The translations under genes were made by a program, and so were the position numbers. The notes under the pieces are model-generated. The model ran no database searches. It was not told the origin of the DNA and worked only from the letters and a program-made list of their open reading frames with translations. Positions 33,125 through 41,554 of a DNA stretch of 51,593 nucleotides are shown in pieces. The DNA comes from Pseudomonas sp. R5(2019) (GTDB lineage Bacteria > Pseudomonadota > Gammaproteobacteria > Pseudomonadales > Pseudomonadaceae). Within the stretch, counting starts at the first letter, position 1. Each line of letters starts with the position of its first letter. The stretch spans positions 1 through 51,593 of the forward strand of contig NZ_JAAAMT010000042.1 in NCBI RefSeq assembly GCF_009905435.1, in the 5' to 3' direction.

Positions 33125-34570
33125 ATGGCTGCCGAAATCGAAGCTAGCCGCTACGAACGCTCTATCGAAGAGAGCCGCTTCGCCCGTTTCGCCTTGCATT
33201 GCTCCAACTGGGCCGAGCGCTGGTTTCCCGACTCCTGGGTATTCGCCGCGCTGGCCGTGGTCACCGTCGCCGTGGCGGCCATGGCCATGGGCGCCGCACC
33301 GACCGTCACCGCCAAAGCCTTTGGCGATGGCTTCTGGAGCCTGATCCCGTTCACCATGCAAATGGCTTTCGTGGTCATCGGCGGCTACGTGGTCGCCAGC
33401 TCCCCACCGGCGGTGAAACTGATCGACCGCCTGGCGCGTATCCCCAAGAACGGCCGCTCCGCCGTATGCTGGGTAGCATTGATTTCCATGGTCGCTTCAT
33501 TGCTGAACTGGGGCCTGTCGCTGGTCTTCGGCGGCCTGCTGGTTCGCGCGCTGGCTCGGCGTACCGACCTGCGCATGGACTATCGCGCTGCCGGTGCCGC
33601 GGCCTACCTGGGCCTGGGAGCGGTCTGGGCTTTGGGCCTGTCATCCTCGGCGGCGCAACTGCAAGCCAACCCCGGCAGCCTGCCACCGTCGATCCTGGCC
33701 ATTACCGGGGTGATTCCGTTTACCGAGACCATCTTCCTCTGGCAGTCGGGCGTGATGCTCGGTGTCCTGGTGCTGGTCTCGCTGGTGGTGGCTTATGCCA
33801 CCGCACCGGGGCCAGCCAGCGCGCGTGATGCGCACTCGTGTGGTGTCGATCCCAGCTTCAGCCTGCCGCCAGCGCCCAAGCGCACGCGCCCGGGCGAGTG
33901 GCTGGAGTACAGCCCGATATTGATTTTGCTGTTGGTTGCCCTGGCTGCGGGCTGGCTGTTCCACGAGTTCTCGACCAAGCCGGCGATCACCGCGATCTCG
34001 GGCCTGAACACTTACAACCTGCTGTTCATCATGCTCGGTGCGCTGCTGCACTGGCGGCCGCGCAGCTTCCTCGACGCGGTCACCCGGGCGGTGCCGACCA
34101 CCACCGGCGTGATGATCCAGTTCCCGCTGTATGGCTCGATCGCGGCGATCCTGACCACGGTCAAAGGCAGCGATGCCCAGACCCTGGCGCACCACATTTC
34201 GACCTTCTTTGTGCAGATCGCGTCCCATGACACCTACGCGTTGCTGATGGGCGTGTACTCGGCTGTGTTGGGCTTCTTCATCCCCTCGGGCGGTGGCAAA
34301 TGGATCATCGAAGCGCCCTATGTGATGCAGGTTGCCAATGACCTGCAATACCACCTGGGGTGGGCGGTGCAGATCTACAATGCCGCTGAGGCGTTACCGA
34401 ACCTGATCAACCCGTTCTACATGCTGCCGTTGTTGGGTGTGCTGGGGCTCAAGGCGCGGGATTTGATTGGTTTTTCGTTTGTGCAGTTGTTGGTGCACAC
34501 TCCGTTGGTGCTGGTGCTGCTTTGGGCGTTGGGGATGACGTTGCAGTATGTGCCGCCGGTGATGCCTTGA
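33125..34570 (+). CDS. Short-chain fatty acid transporter, AtoE family
   Basis: A 481-residue inner membrane protein with about eleven hydrophobic segments. Its sequence resembles the AtoE family of short-chain fatty acid (acetoacetate/butyrate) transporters: FTMQMAFVVIGGYVVASSPPV-like segment, SLLNWGLSLVFGGLLVRALARR, and SSSAAQLQANPGSLPP. AAGGAAG lies 5 bases before the ATG; the open frame upstream runs through a REP-like repeat and was not used. No ato genes accompany it, so it stands alone. Confidence 0.88.
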   Translation: MAAEIEASRYERSIEESRFARFALHCSNWAERWFPDSWVFAALAVVTVAVAAMAMGAAPTVTAKAFGDGFWSLIPFTMQMAFVVIGGYVVASSPPAVKLIDRLARIPKNGRSAVCWVALISMVASLLNWGLSLVFGGLLVRALARRTDLRMDYRAAGAAAYLGLGAVWALGLSSSAAQLQANPGSLPPSILAITGVIPFTETIFLWQSGVMLGVLVLVSLVVAYATAPGPASARDAHSCGVDPSFSLPPAPKRTRPGEWLEYSPILILLLVALAAGWLFHEFSTKPAITAISGLNTYNLLFIMLGALLHWRPRSFLDAVTRAVPTTTGVMIQFPLYGSIAAILTTVKGSDAQTLAHHISTFFVQIASHDTYALLMGVYSAVLGFFIPSGGGKWIIEAPYVMQVANDLQYHLGWAVQIYNAAEALPNLINPFYMLPLLGVLGLKARDLIGFSFVQLLVHTPLVLVLLWALGMTLQYVPPVMP

Positions 34571-34654
34571 GTTTGATAGGGCATCATCGCTGGCAAGCTC
34601 CACAATGATTTGTGCCAGCCCCATTATCTGGGAGCACAGATAATCTTATGATCG

Positions 34655-34732
34655 GGTCGAGGTAACGGGACTACGCCCGTTACCCCTCCCACACCACCGG
34701 ACGTGCGGTTTTCCGCATCCGGCGGTTGGACT
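34655..34732 (-). ncRNA. Group II intron 3' end (domains V and VI), remnant
   Basis: On the minus strand, GCCGGATGCGG-AAAA-CCGCACGTCCGGT (about 34724 to 34697) has the form of group II intron domain V, with a CGC-type triad and the two-base bulge. It is followed by a domain VI-like stem GGTAACGGG/CCCGTTACC (about 34684 to 34661). The rest of the intron RNA to the 5' side is missing. It no longer looks able to splice. Confidence 0.6.
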
Positions 34733-34734
34733 GC

Positions 34735-34905
34735 TCAGCATTGCACTGAGGCGAGATCCTGCGCGGTGATCAGGCCGTATTGCCGCAAGCGCCGGTTGCT
34801 CAGCGCTTTTTGCATGGCCGGATGTGCCGCGGCCTTCCAGGCTCCATCGTAAAAGCTCATTTGTGTGAGCCCACTGAATGAGCTCTTCCTCGTCAACCCT
34901 CACCT
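34735..34905 (-). pseudogene. Reverse transcriptase/maturase C-terminal scraps of the group II intron
   Basis: Just upstream of domain V, an open frame stopping at 34735-34737 encodes a 41-residue end (FYDGAWKAAAHPAMQK..., RRLRQYGLITAQDL) placed where an intron-encoded protein would end. In another frame, VDEEELIQWA resembles the INEELIQWA segment of intron maturases. The frame change and the loss of everything upstream mark it as a relic. The identification rests mainly on position next to domain V. Confidence 0.45.
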
Positions 34906-35369
34906 CTCCTGCGGTAAGTGCCGGTCAACTCGGCCTGGGCCAGGACATGTCCGCGCATTGCGCTTTCGAGCTGGGCTTTGGTTGGCTGCCCCAGGTTCGG
35001 CAGGACGGTGTCGAGCGCGTAAAGCTTGTGAAAGTACCTATGGGTGCCGATGGGTGGACAGGGCCCCCCATAGCCGGGTCTCTGCCAGTCGTTGAGCCCC
35101 TGCAAGGTGCCAGGCGGTAGCGTGTGCAGGTCTTCGGGCAGTTCTGTCGTGCCCGCGGGCAGGTTATAGAGAACCCAATGGACCCAGGTGATCTTGGGCG
35201 CCGCGGGGTCCGGGGCGTCCGGGTCATCGACGATCAGCGCCAGGCTCTTGGTGCCTGGCGGCGCACCGCTCCAGGCCAACGGTGGGGAAACATCCTTGCC
35301 TTCACAGCTGTAGCGCTGCGGAATCGGACCTTGAGCTTTAAAAGCGGGAGAGCTGAGCATGAGTGACAT
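34893..35369 (-). CDS. YbhB/YbcL-family PEBP-like protein
   Basis: A 158-residue phosphatidylethanolamine-binding-protein fold (Raf kinase inhibitor-like). Marks: FKAQGPIPQRYSCEGKDVSPPLAW, the ligand-site strand LALIVDDPDAPDP, WVHWVLYNLPAGT and the GYGGPCPPIGTHRYFHKLYALD block. The protein has no signal peptide, so it is probably cytoplasmic; the biological role of these bacterial proteins is mostly unsettled. Its 3' end meets the group II intron relic, and the final residues (RRRGEG) may have been altered there. Confidence 0.9.
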   Translation of the reverse strand: MSLMLSSPAFKAQGPIPQRYSCEGKDVSPPLAWSGAPPGTKSLALIVDDPDAPDPAAPKITWVHWVLYNLPAGTTELPEDLHTLPPGTLQGLNDWQRPGYGGPCPPIGTHRYFHKLYALDTVLPNLGQPTKAQLESAMRGHVLAQAELTGTYRRRGEG

Positions 35370-35413
35370 AGCCGTTACCCCTTTTTGAAGTGGCGTTTGG
35401 CAGCGAACTGTAG

Positions 35414-35505
35414 GGTGGATAACGCTTTATTATCCACCAGCATTTGCGCCAGGTTGCACAAGGCTCGGACCGCTCGGTGGAAAACCGCTGAGCGGTTTTT
35501 CCACC
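35414..35505. repeat. Two related hairpins (GGTGGA...TCCACC)
   Basis: 35414-35438 is GGTGGATAA...TTATCCACC, and 35476-35505 is GGTGGAAAACCGCT...AGCGGTTTTTCCACC, a stem of about 14 bp with one mismatch and a T-run. They belong to a REP-like intergenic family sharing GGTGGA ends. The second could also terminate transcription coming from the left. Confidence 0.65.
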
Positions 35506-35601
35506 CTTGGTGAAGGGTATCGCTTATCGGCTAGTCCTGGGCCCCCGGGATTCCTGGCCTAAAATCCCTTCAGTCAGATGCCTCCCAGGGAGAGATATGC
35601 C

Positions 35602-36735
35602 ATGCGCCCCTCGATCCACCTCTGGATTGCGACCCGCAAAGGCCTGTGGCGACTGTCCGGCACCGCAGAGCGGCGGCGTTGGGAGTTGTCCGGGCCGCAC
35701 TTCCTCGGTCACATCGTCCATCATGCCCTCACTGACCCACGCGCCCGCAAGGTGGTACTGGCCACGGCCCGCACCGGCCACCTCGGGCCGACCGTATTCC
35801 GCTCGACCGACGGTGGCGACAACTGGCAGGAGGCGCAGACGCCGCCCGCCTTCCCCGTCGAGCTGAACGGCCGGGTGCTCGATCACGTGTTCTGGCTCAC
35901 CCCCGGGCACGCCTCGGAGCCCGACGTCTGGTACGCCGGCAGCACCCCGCAAGGCCTGTTCCGCAGCACGGACGGCGGCCGTAATTGGGTAGGAGTGGAT
36001 GGTTTCAACCTGCATCCGAGCTACCGCGCCTGGGCCGGTGATCCGAATGAGGGGCCGCCAGGTGGTGCCAAGCTGCATTCCATCCTGGTCGACCCGCGCG
36101 ATGCCCAGCATCTATACGTCAGCCTATCCGCCGGCGGCACCTTCGAGTCCAACGACCGCGGCGAATCCTGGCGCCCGCTCAATCGTGGCGTGCGCGCCGA
36201 CTTCCTGCCCGCGCCGCCGCCCGGCACCTATCACGAATTCGGCCACGATCCGCACTGCGTGCGACAACACCCCGCGGCCCCGGATCGGCTGTACCAGCAG
36301 AACCACTGCGGGGTGTTCCGCCTTGACCGGCCGGACGAGACCTGGCGCGATATCGGCGCCAACCTGCCAGCGCCGGATGGGGTGCGCTACGACATCGGCT
36401 TCCCGGTCGGCCTGCACCCGCGCGACCCGGATACGCTGTGGCTGTTCCCCATGGACGGCAGCGACGTCTGGCCGCGCGTTTCGCCGCTGGGGCGACCGGC
36501 GCTCTATCGCTCGCGCGACGGCGGCGAATCCTGGGCACGGCAGAACTCGGGGCTACCCACCGAGCAGGCCTGGTTCAACGTCAAGCGCCAGGCCCTCAGC
36601 GTGGATAGTTTCGACCCGGTCGGCCTCTACTTCGGAACCAGCAGCGGCGAGGTCTGGGGCAGTGCGGACGAGGGCCAATCATGGACCTGCCTGGTGCGCC
36701 ATCTACCGGAAATCTATGCGATCGAGGCTTGCTGA
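35602..36735 (+). CDS. BNR/sortilin-like repeat beta-propeller protein
   Basis: A 377-residue protein built from sialidase-type Asp-box repeats: STDGGDNW, STDGGRNW, SNDRGESW, SRDGGESW and SADEGQSW, spaced as blades of a beta-propeller. There is no signal peptide, and the sialidase arginine triad and FRIP motif are not evident, so sialidase activity is doubtful. The start at 35602 follows GGAGAG; an ATG 24 bases earlier is less well placed. The stop overlaps the next ATG (TGATG), so it is co-translated with a MoaD/ThiS-like partner. The function is unknown. Confidence 0.85.
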   Translation: MRPSIHLWIATRKGLWRLSGTAERRRWELSGPHFLGHIVHHALTDPRARKVVLATARTGHLGPTVFRSTDGGDNWQEAQTPPAFPVELNGRVLDHVFWLTPGHASEPDVWYAGSTPQGLFRSTDGGRNWVGVDGFNLHPSYRAWAGDPNEGPPGGAKLHSILVDPRDAQHLYVSLSAGGTFESNDRGESWRPLNRGVRADFLPAPPPGTYHEFGHDPHCVRQHPAAPDRLYQQNHCGVFRLDRPDETWRDIGANLPAPDGVRYDIGFPVGLHPRDPDTLWLFPMDGSDVWPRVSPLGRPALYRSRDGGESWARQNSGLPTEQAWFNVKRQALSVDSFDPVGLYFGTSSGEVWGSADEGQSWTCLVRHLPEIYAIEAC

Positions 36736-36998
36736 TGCAGTTGCACCTCCCCACCCACGTGCAGAGCTACACCGGCGGGATCGCAGAATTGACCCTGGCG
36801 GATGCGCCGACGCTGGCCGAGCTGTTTGTCGAGCTGGACGCGCGCTACCCCGGCCTGCGGTTCCGCGTCATCGATGAACAGGGTGCACTGCGCCCGCACT
36901 TCAAACTGTTCGTCAATGGCGAGATCGAGCGTGCCATGACCGCCCCCCTGCCGACCGGTGCGGAGGTGGTACTGGTCGCCGCGCTGTCGGGCGGCTGA
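36735..36998 (+). CDS. MoaD/ThiS-family ubiquitin-like protein
   Basis: An 87-residue beta-grasp protein ending in Ser-Gly-Gly, the C-terminal di-glycine that MoaD and ThiS use as an adenylated and sulfurated carrier. TLAELFVELDARYPGLRFRV and HFKLFVNGEIE fit the fold. No moaE, moeB or thi genes are nearby, and it is translationally coupled to the BNR-repeat protein, so it is unlikely to serve the standard cofactor pathways. It may be a sulfur carrier or a protein modifier for a dedicated system. Confidence 0.85.
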   Translation: MQLHLPTHVQSYTGGIAELTLADAPTLAELFVELDARYPGLRFRVIDEQGALRPHFKLFVNGEIERAMTAPLPTGAEVVLVAALSGG

Positions 36999-37029
36999 CG
37001 CACCTGCGCGCCTGACTCCCCGGCGAGGG

Positions 37030-37122
37030 AGGCTGACCACTGGCCGCACCGGTACTGTGCTGATGAGCCTTTACATAGGTGCCGTCGATGAATGCCCACT
37101 CAAAGTCGGGCTCCTCGACCAA
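37030..37122 (-). pseudogene. IS5-family transposase fragment
   Basis: On the minus strand, PDFEWAFIDGTYVKAHQHSTGAASGQ is the segment round the first catalytic Asp of IS5-type DDE transposases, recognisable over about 30 codons. Both ends are lost, and the flanks show no terminal repeats. It lies between the MoaD-like gene and the second porin. Confidence 0.7.
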
Positions 37123-37152
37123 AGCTCGTCACTGAGCATCCATCGGGGCATT

Positions 37153-37210
37153 GCAAACCCGCAGGGTTATTGGTGTAGGAACCTCAATTCTGCGGGTTTG
37201 CTCTTCTTTC
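37153..37210 (+). terminator. Terminator-like inverted repeat
   Basis: GCAAACCCGCAG at 37153-37164 and CTGCGGGTTTGC at 37190-37201 are exact complements around a 25-base loop, followed by the pyrimidine run TCTTCTTTC. The loop is large for an intrinsic terminator. The 362-bp gap 36999-37360 holds only this and the transposase scrap. Confidence 0.5.
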
Positions 37211-37360
37211 TCAAGTCCCTGCCGCAAACGTCAACAGGCCCAAACCTGTTCTAAAACGTTTTTACACAGCCTCGGCCAATAGCAGTCGTGCGCTTTAAGG
37301 TTAAATCAACGCCTGCCAGATAAATTCGCGCTCCAGGGTTTCGTAAATAACGTTCACGCC

Positions 37361-38680
37361 TTACATCAATGGAATTGTATAGCTCACGATCAGGCGATTC
37401 TGGTCCTGGTCGCGGGCGATATCACTTCGGGACATCGCGTTCCGCCAGCCGAAACTGACGTTCTTCAACGCACCGCTCTGGATCACATAGTCCAGAGAGA
37501 TATCGCGCTCCCATTCGCCTGCGTCCTTGCCGCTGGCAGTCTGAATATTGTCGCCCTTGAGGTACATCACCGATGCCTTCAAGCCTGGAGCACCCAGAGC
37601 AGCGAAGTCGTAGGCATACTGCGCGAATGCGGTCCGCTCACCCGCCTGGATGAAGGTCTGAATGGTGCGGTCGGTGTAAAGATAAAGGCTGGCACCTGCC
37701 TCGCCTTTATCGACCAGGCCACCCTGATTGAGTTGCGCAAAGTTGCTGTCATCGGAAACGCTTTGATAGCCCGCCGTAATCGCATGGCCGCCCAACGAAT
37801 AAATGAACGCCGCGCTCCAGGTATCGTTGTCGATTTCACCGGTACCGCCTTTGGTGTAACCGCTGAACTTGTAACCACTGGCGCGACCGGCCGCACTGCT
37901 GTTCTTGCCATCGGACGTGGTCTTGAAATAACGCAGGTCGGTTTTCAGCGAACCGTATTCACCGAGCGGCAACACATGCAGCAAACCGGCGAAGTGCTGC
38001 TGGTAATAGTCTTCGAGATTGGCGTAGTAATACTGAGCGGTCAGATCCTTCGTCAGTTTGTAATCGCCGCCGGCAAAGGTAAATTTATTGCTTTCCTGCG
38101 TGCCGCCCGCAACGGCCAGACCTGCACTATCGCTGGAAGCACGCCCGGTGGAGTGTTCAAGTTGGCCGACGGTGAAGGTCAGGTTATCGATTTCATTACT
38201 GGTAACTTGCCCGCCCTCGAAGGTTTGAGGCAACAGACGGCCATCGTTGGAGACCAGAATCGGCAACTTCGGTTGTAAGGTGCCGTAACGCAGTTCGGTC
38301 TTCGAGAAACGCATCTTGGCGGTCGCACCGACACGGCCCCATTGGTCCGCAGCCTTGTCGCCGTTATTGGGGAACATCGAACCGCCGACATGACGACCCG
38401 CGCCGCTGTCGAGCTTCAAACCCAGCAGGCCAATAGCATCCAGGCCGAATCCCACGGTGCCGTCGGTAAACCCGGATTGATAATTGAGCATGAAGGCCTG
38501 CCCCCATTCTTCGGTCTTCGAAGGAGCGGCGGCACCATCGCGGTTATCGTTGTTGAAGTAGAAGTTGCGCAAGCTCAAATTGGCTTTGCTGTCTTTAATG
38601 AAATCAGCAGACGCCAAAGGACTCATGGCAATACTCAGGCCGCCGGTCAAAAAACTAAATACTTGAAGCGTGGCTTTCAT
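37361..38680 (-). CDS. OprD-family outer membrane porin 2
   Basis: A 439-residue OprD-type channel. I took the ATG at 38680, which opens a normal signal peptide (MKATLQVFSFLTGGL... ending near PLASA); an earlier ATG adds 23 residues that break it. The mature start FIKDSKANLSLRNFYFNNDNR is the family opening, followed by LRYGTLQPKLPIL, FTVGQLEHSTGRAS and SYTIPLM at the end. GGAG is 9 bases before the ATG. It stands alone, and the substrate is unknown. Confidence 0.92.
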   Translation of the reverse strand: MKATLQVFSFLTGGLSIAMSPLASADFIKDSKANLSLRNFYFNNDNRDGAAAPSKTEEWGQAFMLNYQSGFTDGTVGFGLDAIGLLGLKLDSGAGRHVGGSMFPNNGDKAADQWGRVGATAKMRFSKTELRYGTLQPKLPILVSNDGRLLPQTFEGGQVTSNEIDNLTFTVGQLEHSTGRASSDSAGLAVAGGTQESNKFTFAGGDYKLTKDLTAQYYYANLEDYYQQHFAGLLHVLPLGEYGSLKTDLRYFKTTSDGKNSSAAGRASGYKFSGYTKGGTGEIDNDTWSAAFIYSLGGHAITAGYQSVSDDSNFAQLNQGGLVDKGEAGASLYLYTDRTIQTFIQAGERTAFAQYAYDFAALGAPGLKASVMYLKGDNIQTASGKDAGEWERDISLDYVIQSGALKNVSFGWRNAMSRSDIARDQDQNRLIVSYTIPLM

Positions 38681-38872
38681 CAGGACGAACTCCAGCGCAG
38701 AACCTATGTTCCGGGCACATTGAAAGGGCAGCGGGAAGCACTCAGCCAATCAGGCGATTGACCAATGCGTTAATTAATCATCAAGAAAAACTTCAACCAT
38801 ACGCAGAGAATGATATCGGTTAAAGCTTCCGAAGAACCTCGTCAAAAAAGCGCCTTGAACATCCCTGTGTCA

Positions 38873-39706
38873 TCAGTCGATCAATCCATGAGCGTCATAA
38901 AACGGATACGGTCCGGGATACTCACCAAACACGGCGTTATGGGTCACCAGCTCCTGCTGCGCTTGCCAGCGATGCAGCAGATACCCGGCCGGTTCCAGAT
39001 TGAAATGCGCCGGGGCAGTTTGCTGTAGATCCAGCACGATTTGATGTGAGGTACCGGGGCACACACAACTCAGGCTGCCACCGAAACGCCGCTGCATCGG
39101 CCGGTGCAAATGCCCGCACAGCAAGCGCTCCACCTGCGGGTGACGGGCGATGACCTGCTCCAGTGCCGACGCATTGATGAACGGCTCGCGGTCCATATGG
39201 CCGATACCGCTGATAAACGGCGGGTGATGCAGAACCAATAGCGTCGATACATCGGGACGACGTGCCAGCTGTTCATCGAGCCAGAGCAACTGGCTGTCCA
39301 GCAACTGACCGCCATGGGCGCCAGGGATCGTCGTGTCCAGACCGATCAGGCGCACCGGATGCTCCTCAACCACCCAATCCAGTGGCGCGCTGGCCAACAT
39401 CGGTAAGTAGGCATGATCGGCAAATGCCGCCAGCAAATGCTCGCGATTGTCGTGGTTGCCGGGCACGAGGTAGCAAGGCATGTGCAGGCGCGCCAGCTCG
39501 GGATGCAGCACGGCATATTCATCAGGACGACCGAAGTCCACCAGGTCGCCACTGATCACCACGATGTCGGGACGCGGATGGCTGGCATTCAAATGATCAA
39601 TAGCACGCCGCAACGCGCCAAGGGTATCGACGACGCCATAAGTCAGTCTTTGACCGGCTTTAAGGTGCAGATCGCTGATCTGCGCAATGAGAAACGGACG
39701 GTTCAA
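38873..39706 (-). CDS. GpdQ/CpdA-like metallophosphodiesterase
   Basis: A 277-residue binuclear metallophosphoesterase. Metal motifs in order: DLH in AQISDLHL, GDLVD, GNHDNRE, HHPPF and GHLHRP. The late PAGYLLHRW and GPYPFYD segments recall GpdQ, the glycerophosphodiesterase, more than CpdA. I propose a TTG start at 39706 (MNRPFLIAQISDLHL); the only ATG upstream would run 47 bases into the ABC ATPase gene. It is the last gene of the importer operon and probably cleaves the imported phosphodiester in the cytoplasm. Confidence 0.85.
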   Translation of the reverse strand: MNRPFLIAQISDLHLKAGQRLTYGVVDTLGALRRAIDHLNASHPRPDIVVISGDLVDFGRPDEYAVLHPELARLHMPCYLVPGNHDNREHLLAAFADHAYLPMLASAPLDWVVEEHPVRLIGLDTTIPGAHGGQLLDSQLLWLDEQLARRPDVSTLLVLHHPPFISGIGHMDREPFINASALEQVIARHPQVERLLCGHLHRPMQRRFGGSLSCVCPGTSHQIVLDLQQTAPAHFNLEPAGYLLHRWQAQQELVTHNAVFGEYPGPYPFYDAHGLID

Positions 39707-39731
39707 AATAAGTTCTCTGAAAACAAAAGCA

Positions 39732-40763
39732 TCACGAATGCAGGGTAAACAGCACTTGCGGCTCGATGTCCAAGGCAATCAGCGCGCCGGGCGCGTGAAT
39801 GATACCGTCGGTGCTGTCCACCAACAGCGGCTGTGCGGCGCCGACATCCACCAACAGGCGGCTTTGGGCACCCTGGAAAAACTGCCCCACCAGACGCCCG
39901 CGCAGATGACCCTGGCTGTCCATCACCCGCAAATGCTCAGGGCGGCAATACACTGTGGCGGGCAGACCGGCGCCATTCCATGGCAATTCGCCACCGCTGA
40001 CTTTCAAGCCATGGGGCGTGCGCTCGATCACCGAAAAAGCATTGAGGTTGCCAACGAAACTGGCGACGAAAGCGTTGGCCGGCTGCTGATAAATTTCCCG
40101 CGGGCTGGCCAATTGCGCGACTCGGCCGTGCTCCATGACCAGGATGCGATCCCCCAGTGCCATGGCTTCGCCCTGATCGTGGGTGACGAACACCGCGGTG
40201 ATTCCCAAACCACGTAGCAACTGATCCAGTTCGCTGCGCAAACGTTCACGCAACTGAGCATCCAGCGCTGCCAAGGGTTCGTCGAGCAGCAACACCCGAG
40301 GCCGGGGTGCCAGCGCACGGGCCAGGGCGACCCGCTGGCGCTGACCGCCGGACAACTCGTGAATGCTGCGCTTGCCGTGATCATGCAGGCCGACCAGTTC
40401 CAGCAACTCCGAGCAACGCTTGTTGCGTTCGGCGGGTGAAAGGCCGCGAATCTTTAGGCCGTAAACGATGTTGCCGGCCACATCCAGGTTCGGAAACAAC
40501 GCGTAGTTCTGGAACACCATGCCCACGTCGCGGCGCTCGATGGGCAGGCGTGTGACGTCGCTGTCGCCAAAAAATATCTGCCCCACGTCCGGGCGTTCCA
40601 GACCGGCGATCAGGCGCAAGGTGGTGGTTTTACCGCAACCGGACGGGCCGAGAATCGCCAAGGTTTCCCCGGTCTCGATGGTCAGGTTCAGATCATGCAC
40701 AGCAACGGTGCCGTCAGAGAACGCCTTGCGGCAACCCTCCAGGCGAATGGTGGTTCCGGTCAT
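39732..40763 (-). CDS. ABC importer ATP-binding protein, iron/polyamine/phosphonate class
   Basis: A 343-residue ATPase of the PotA/FbpC type. Walker A is GPSGCGKTTTLR (about 39-50), the Q-loop is in VFQNYALFPN, the signature is LSGGQRQRVALARAL, Walker B is VLLLDEPLAALD, and the switch His is in FVTHDQGEA. A C-terminal TOBE-type domain of about 100 residues follows. It overlaps the upstream permease by 4 bases (ATGA). With two permeases and a binding protein it resembles the PhnSTUV aminoethylphosphonate importer group, but the phosphodiesterase next door suggests a phosphodiester cargo. Confidence 0.92.
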   Translation of the reverse strand: MTGTTIRLEGCRKAFSDGTVAVHDLNLTIETGETLAILGPSGCGKTTTLRLIAGLERPDVGQIFFGDSDVTRLPIERRDVGMVFQNYALFPNLDVAGNIVYGLKIRGLSPAERNKRCSELLELVGLHDHGKRSIHELSGGQRQRVALARALAPRPRVLLLDEPLAALDAQLRERLRSELDQLLRGLGITAVFVTHDQGEAMALGDRILVMEHGRVAQLASPREIYQQPANAFVASFVGNLNAFSVIERTPHGLKVSGGELPWNGAGLPATVYCRPEHLRVMDSQGHLRGRLVGQFFQGAQSRLLVDVGAAQPLLVDSTDGIIHAPGALIALDIEPQVLFTLHS

Positions 40764-41554
40764 CGACTCTCTCCTTGGGAAAGACGGGCGCTGATGGCCT
40801 GCAACGCAATGAGCAGCGGCACGATCATCAACAGGAATATGAGGGTGTAGGCGCTGGCGACTTCCAGCCTGGCCGAGGCATAGCTGTCGGCCAGGCCCAC
40901 CGGCAATGTCTTGGTCATCGGGGTGTGGAGCATCCAGGTCAGGTTGAACTCACCCAACGACAGGGTGACAACCATCAACACCCCGGCGAGAATCCCCGCC
41001 CGGCAGTTGGGCACCACCACACTGAAGAAACGCCGGATCGGCCCGGCGCCAAGGCTGGCCGCCGCTTCTTCCAGCGTCGGCAGGTGCTGACGTTGCATCA
41101 CCGCCATCACCGGGCGCACCAGAAATGGCAGCGTGAACAGCACATGGCCGACGAGAATGAACACCCAGCTGCTACGAAACCCACCGAACTGACCATAGGT
41201 GAGCAGCAACGCCAAAGCGCTGGCCAGACCTGGCATCGCCACGGGCAGCACCATCAGCTCTTCGAACGCGCGGCTGAAGCGATTGTTCATCCGCACCAGC
41301 GCGTAAGCCGCCGGTACACCAATCACGCAGACACATAGCGCACAGGCCGCGGCCAGTTGCAGGGATAGCCAGACGGTCGGTGAGTAGGTCTGCCAAACCT
41401 GTATCAGCCAGTCGAATGTGAGTCCGCTGGACAGGCCCACGAAATAATTGCGCGTCAGCCCGGCCAGCAGCGACATCAGCACGGGCACCAACATGAAGGC
41501 GCAAACCAGCAAGGTAAAAACCAGTTGCCCGACAAACAGCGTTGAGCGTTTCAC
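40760..41554 (-). CDS. ABC importer permease 2 (PhnV/PotC-like)
   Basis: A 264-residue inner membrane permease with about six helices. The EAA loop reads LEEAAASLGAGPIRRFFSVVVPNCRAGILAG. The GTG start at 41554 overlaps the preceding permease stop (GTGA); the longer open frame upstream is a shadow of that permease. It forms the channel with the next gene. Confidence 0.88.
   Translation of the reverse strand: MKRSTLFVGQLVFTLLVCAFMLVPVLMSLLAGLTRNYFVGLSSGLTFDWLIQVWQTYSPTVWLSLQLAAACALCVCVIGVPAAYALVRMNNRFSRAFEELMVLPVAMPGLASALALLLTYGQFGGFRSSWVFILVGHVLFTLPFLVRPVMAVMQRQHLPTLEEAAASLGAGPIRRFFSVVVPNCRAGILAGVLMVVTLSLGEFNLTWMLHTPMTKTLPVGLADSYASARLEVASAYTLIFLLMIVPLLIALQAISARLSQGESR

Noticed and set aside
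35602..36735. Exo-alpha-sialidase activity
   Set aside because: Asp-box repeats alone occur in many propellers; the catalytic sialidase residues and a signal peptide are not seen.
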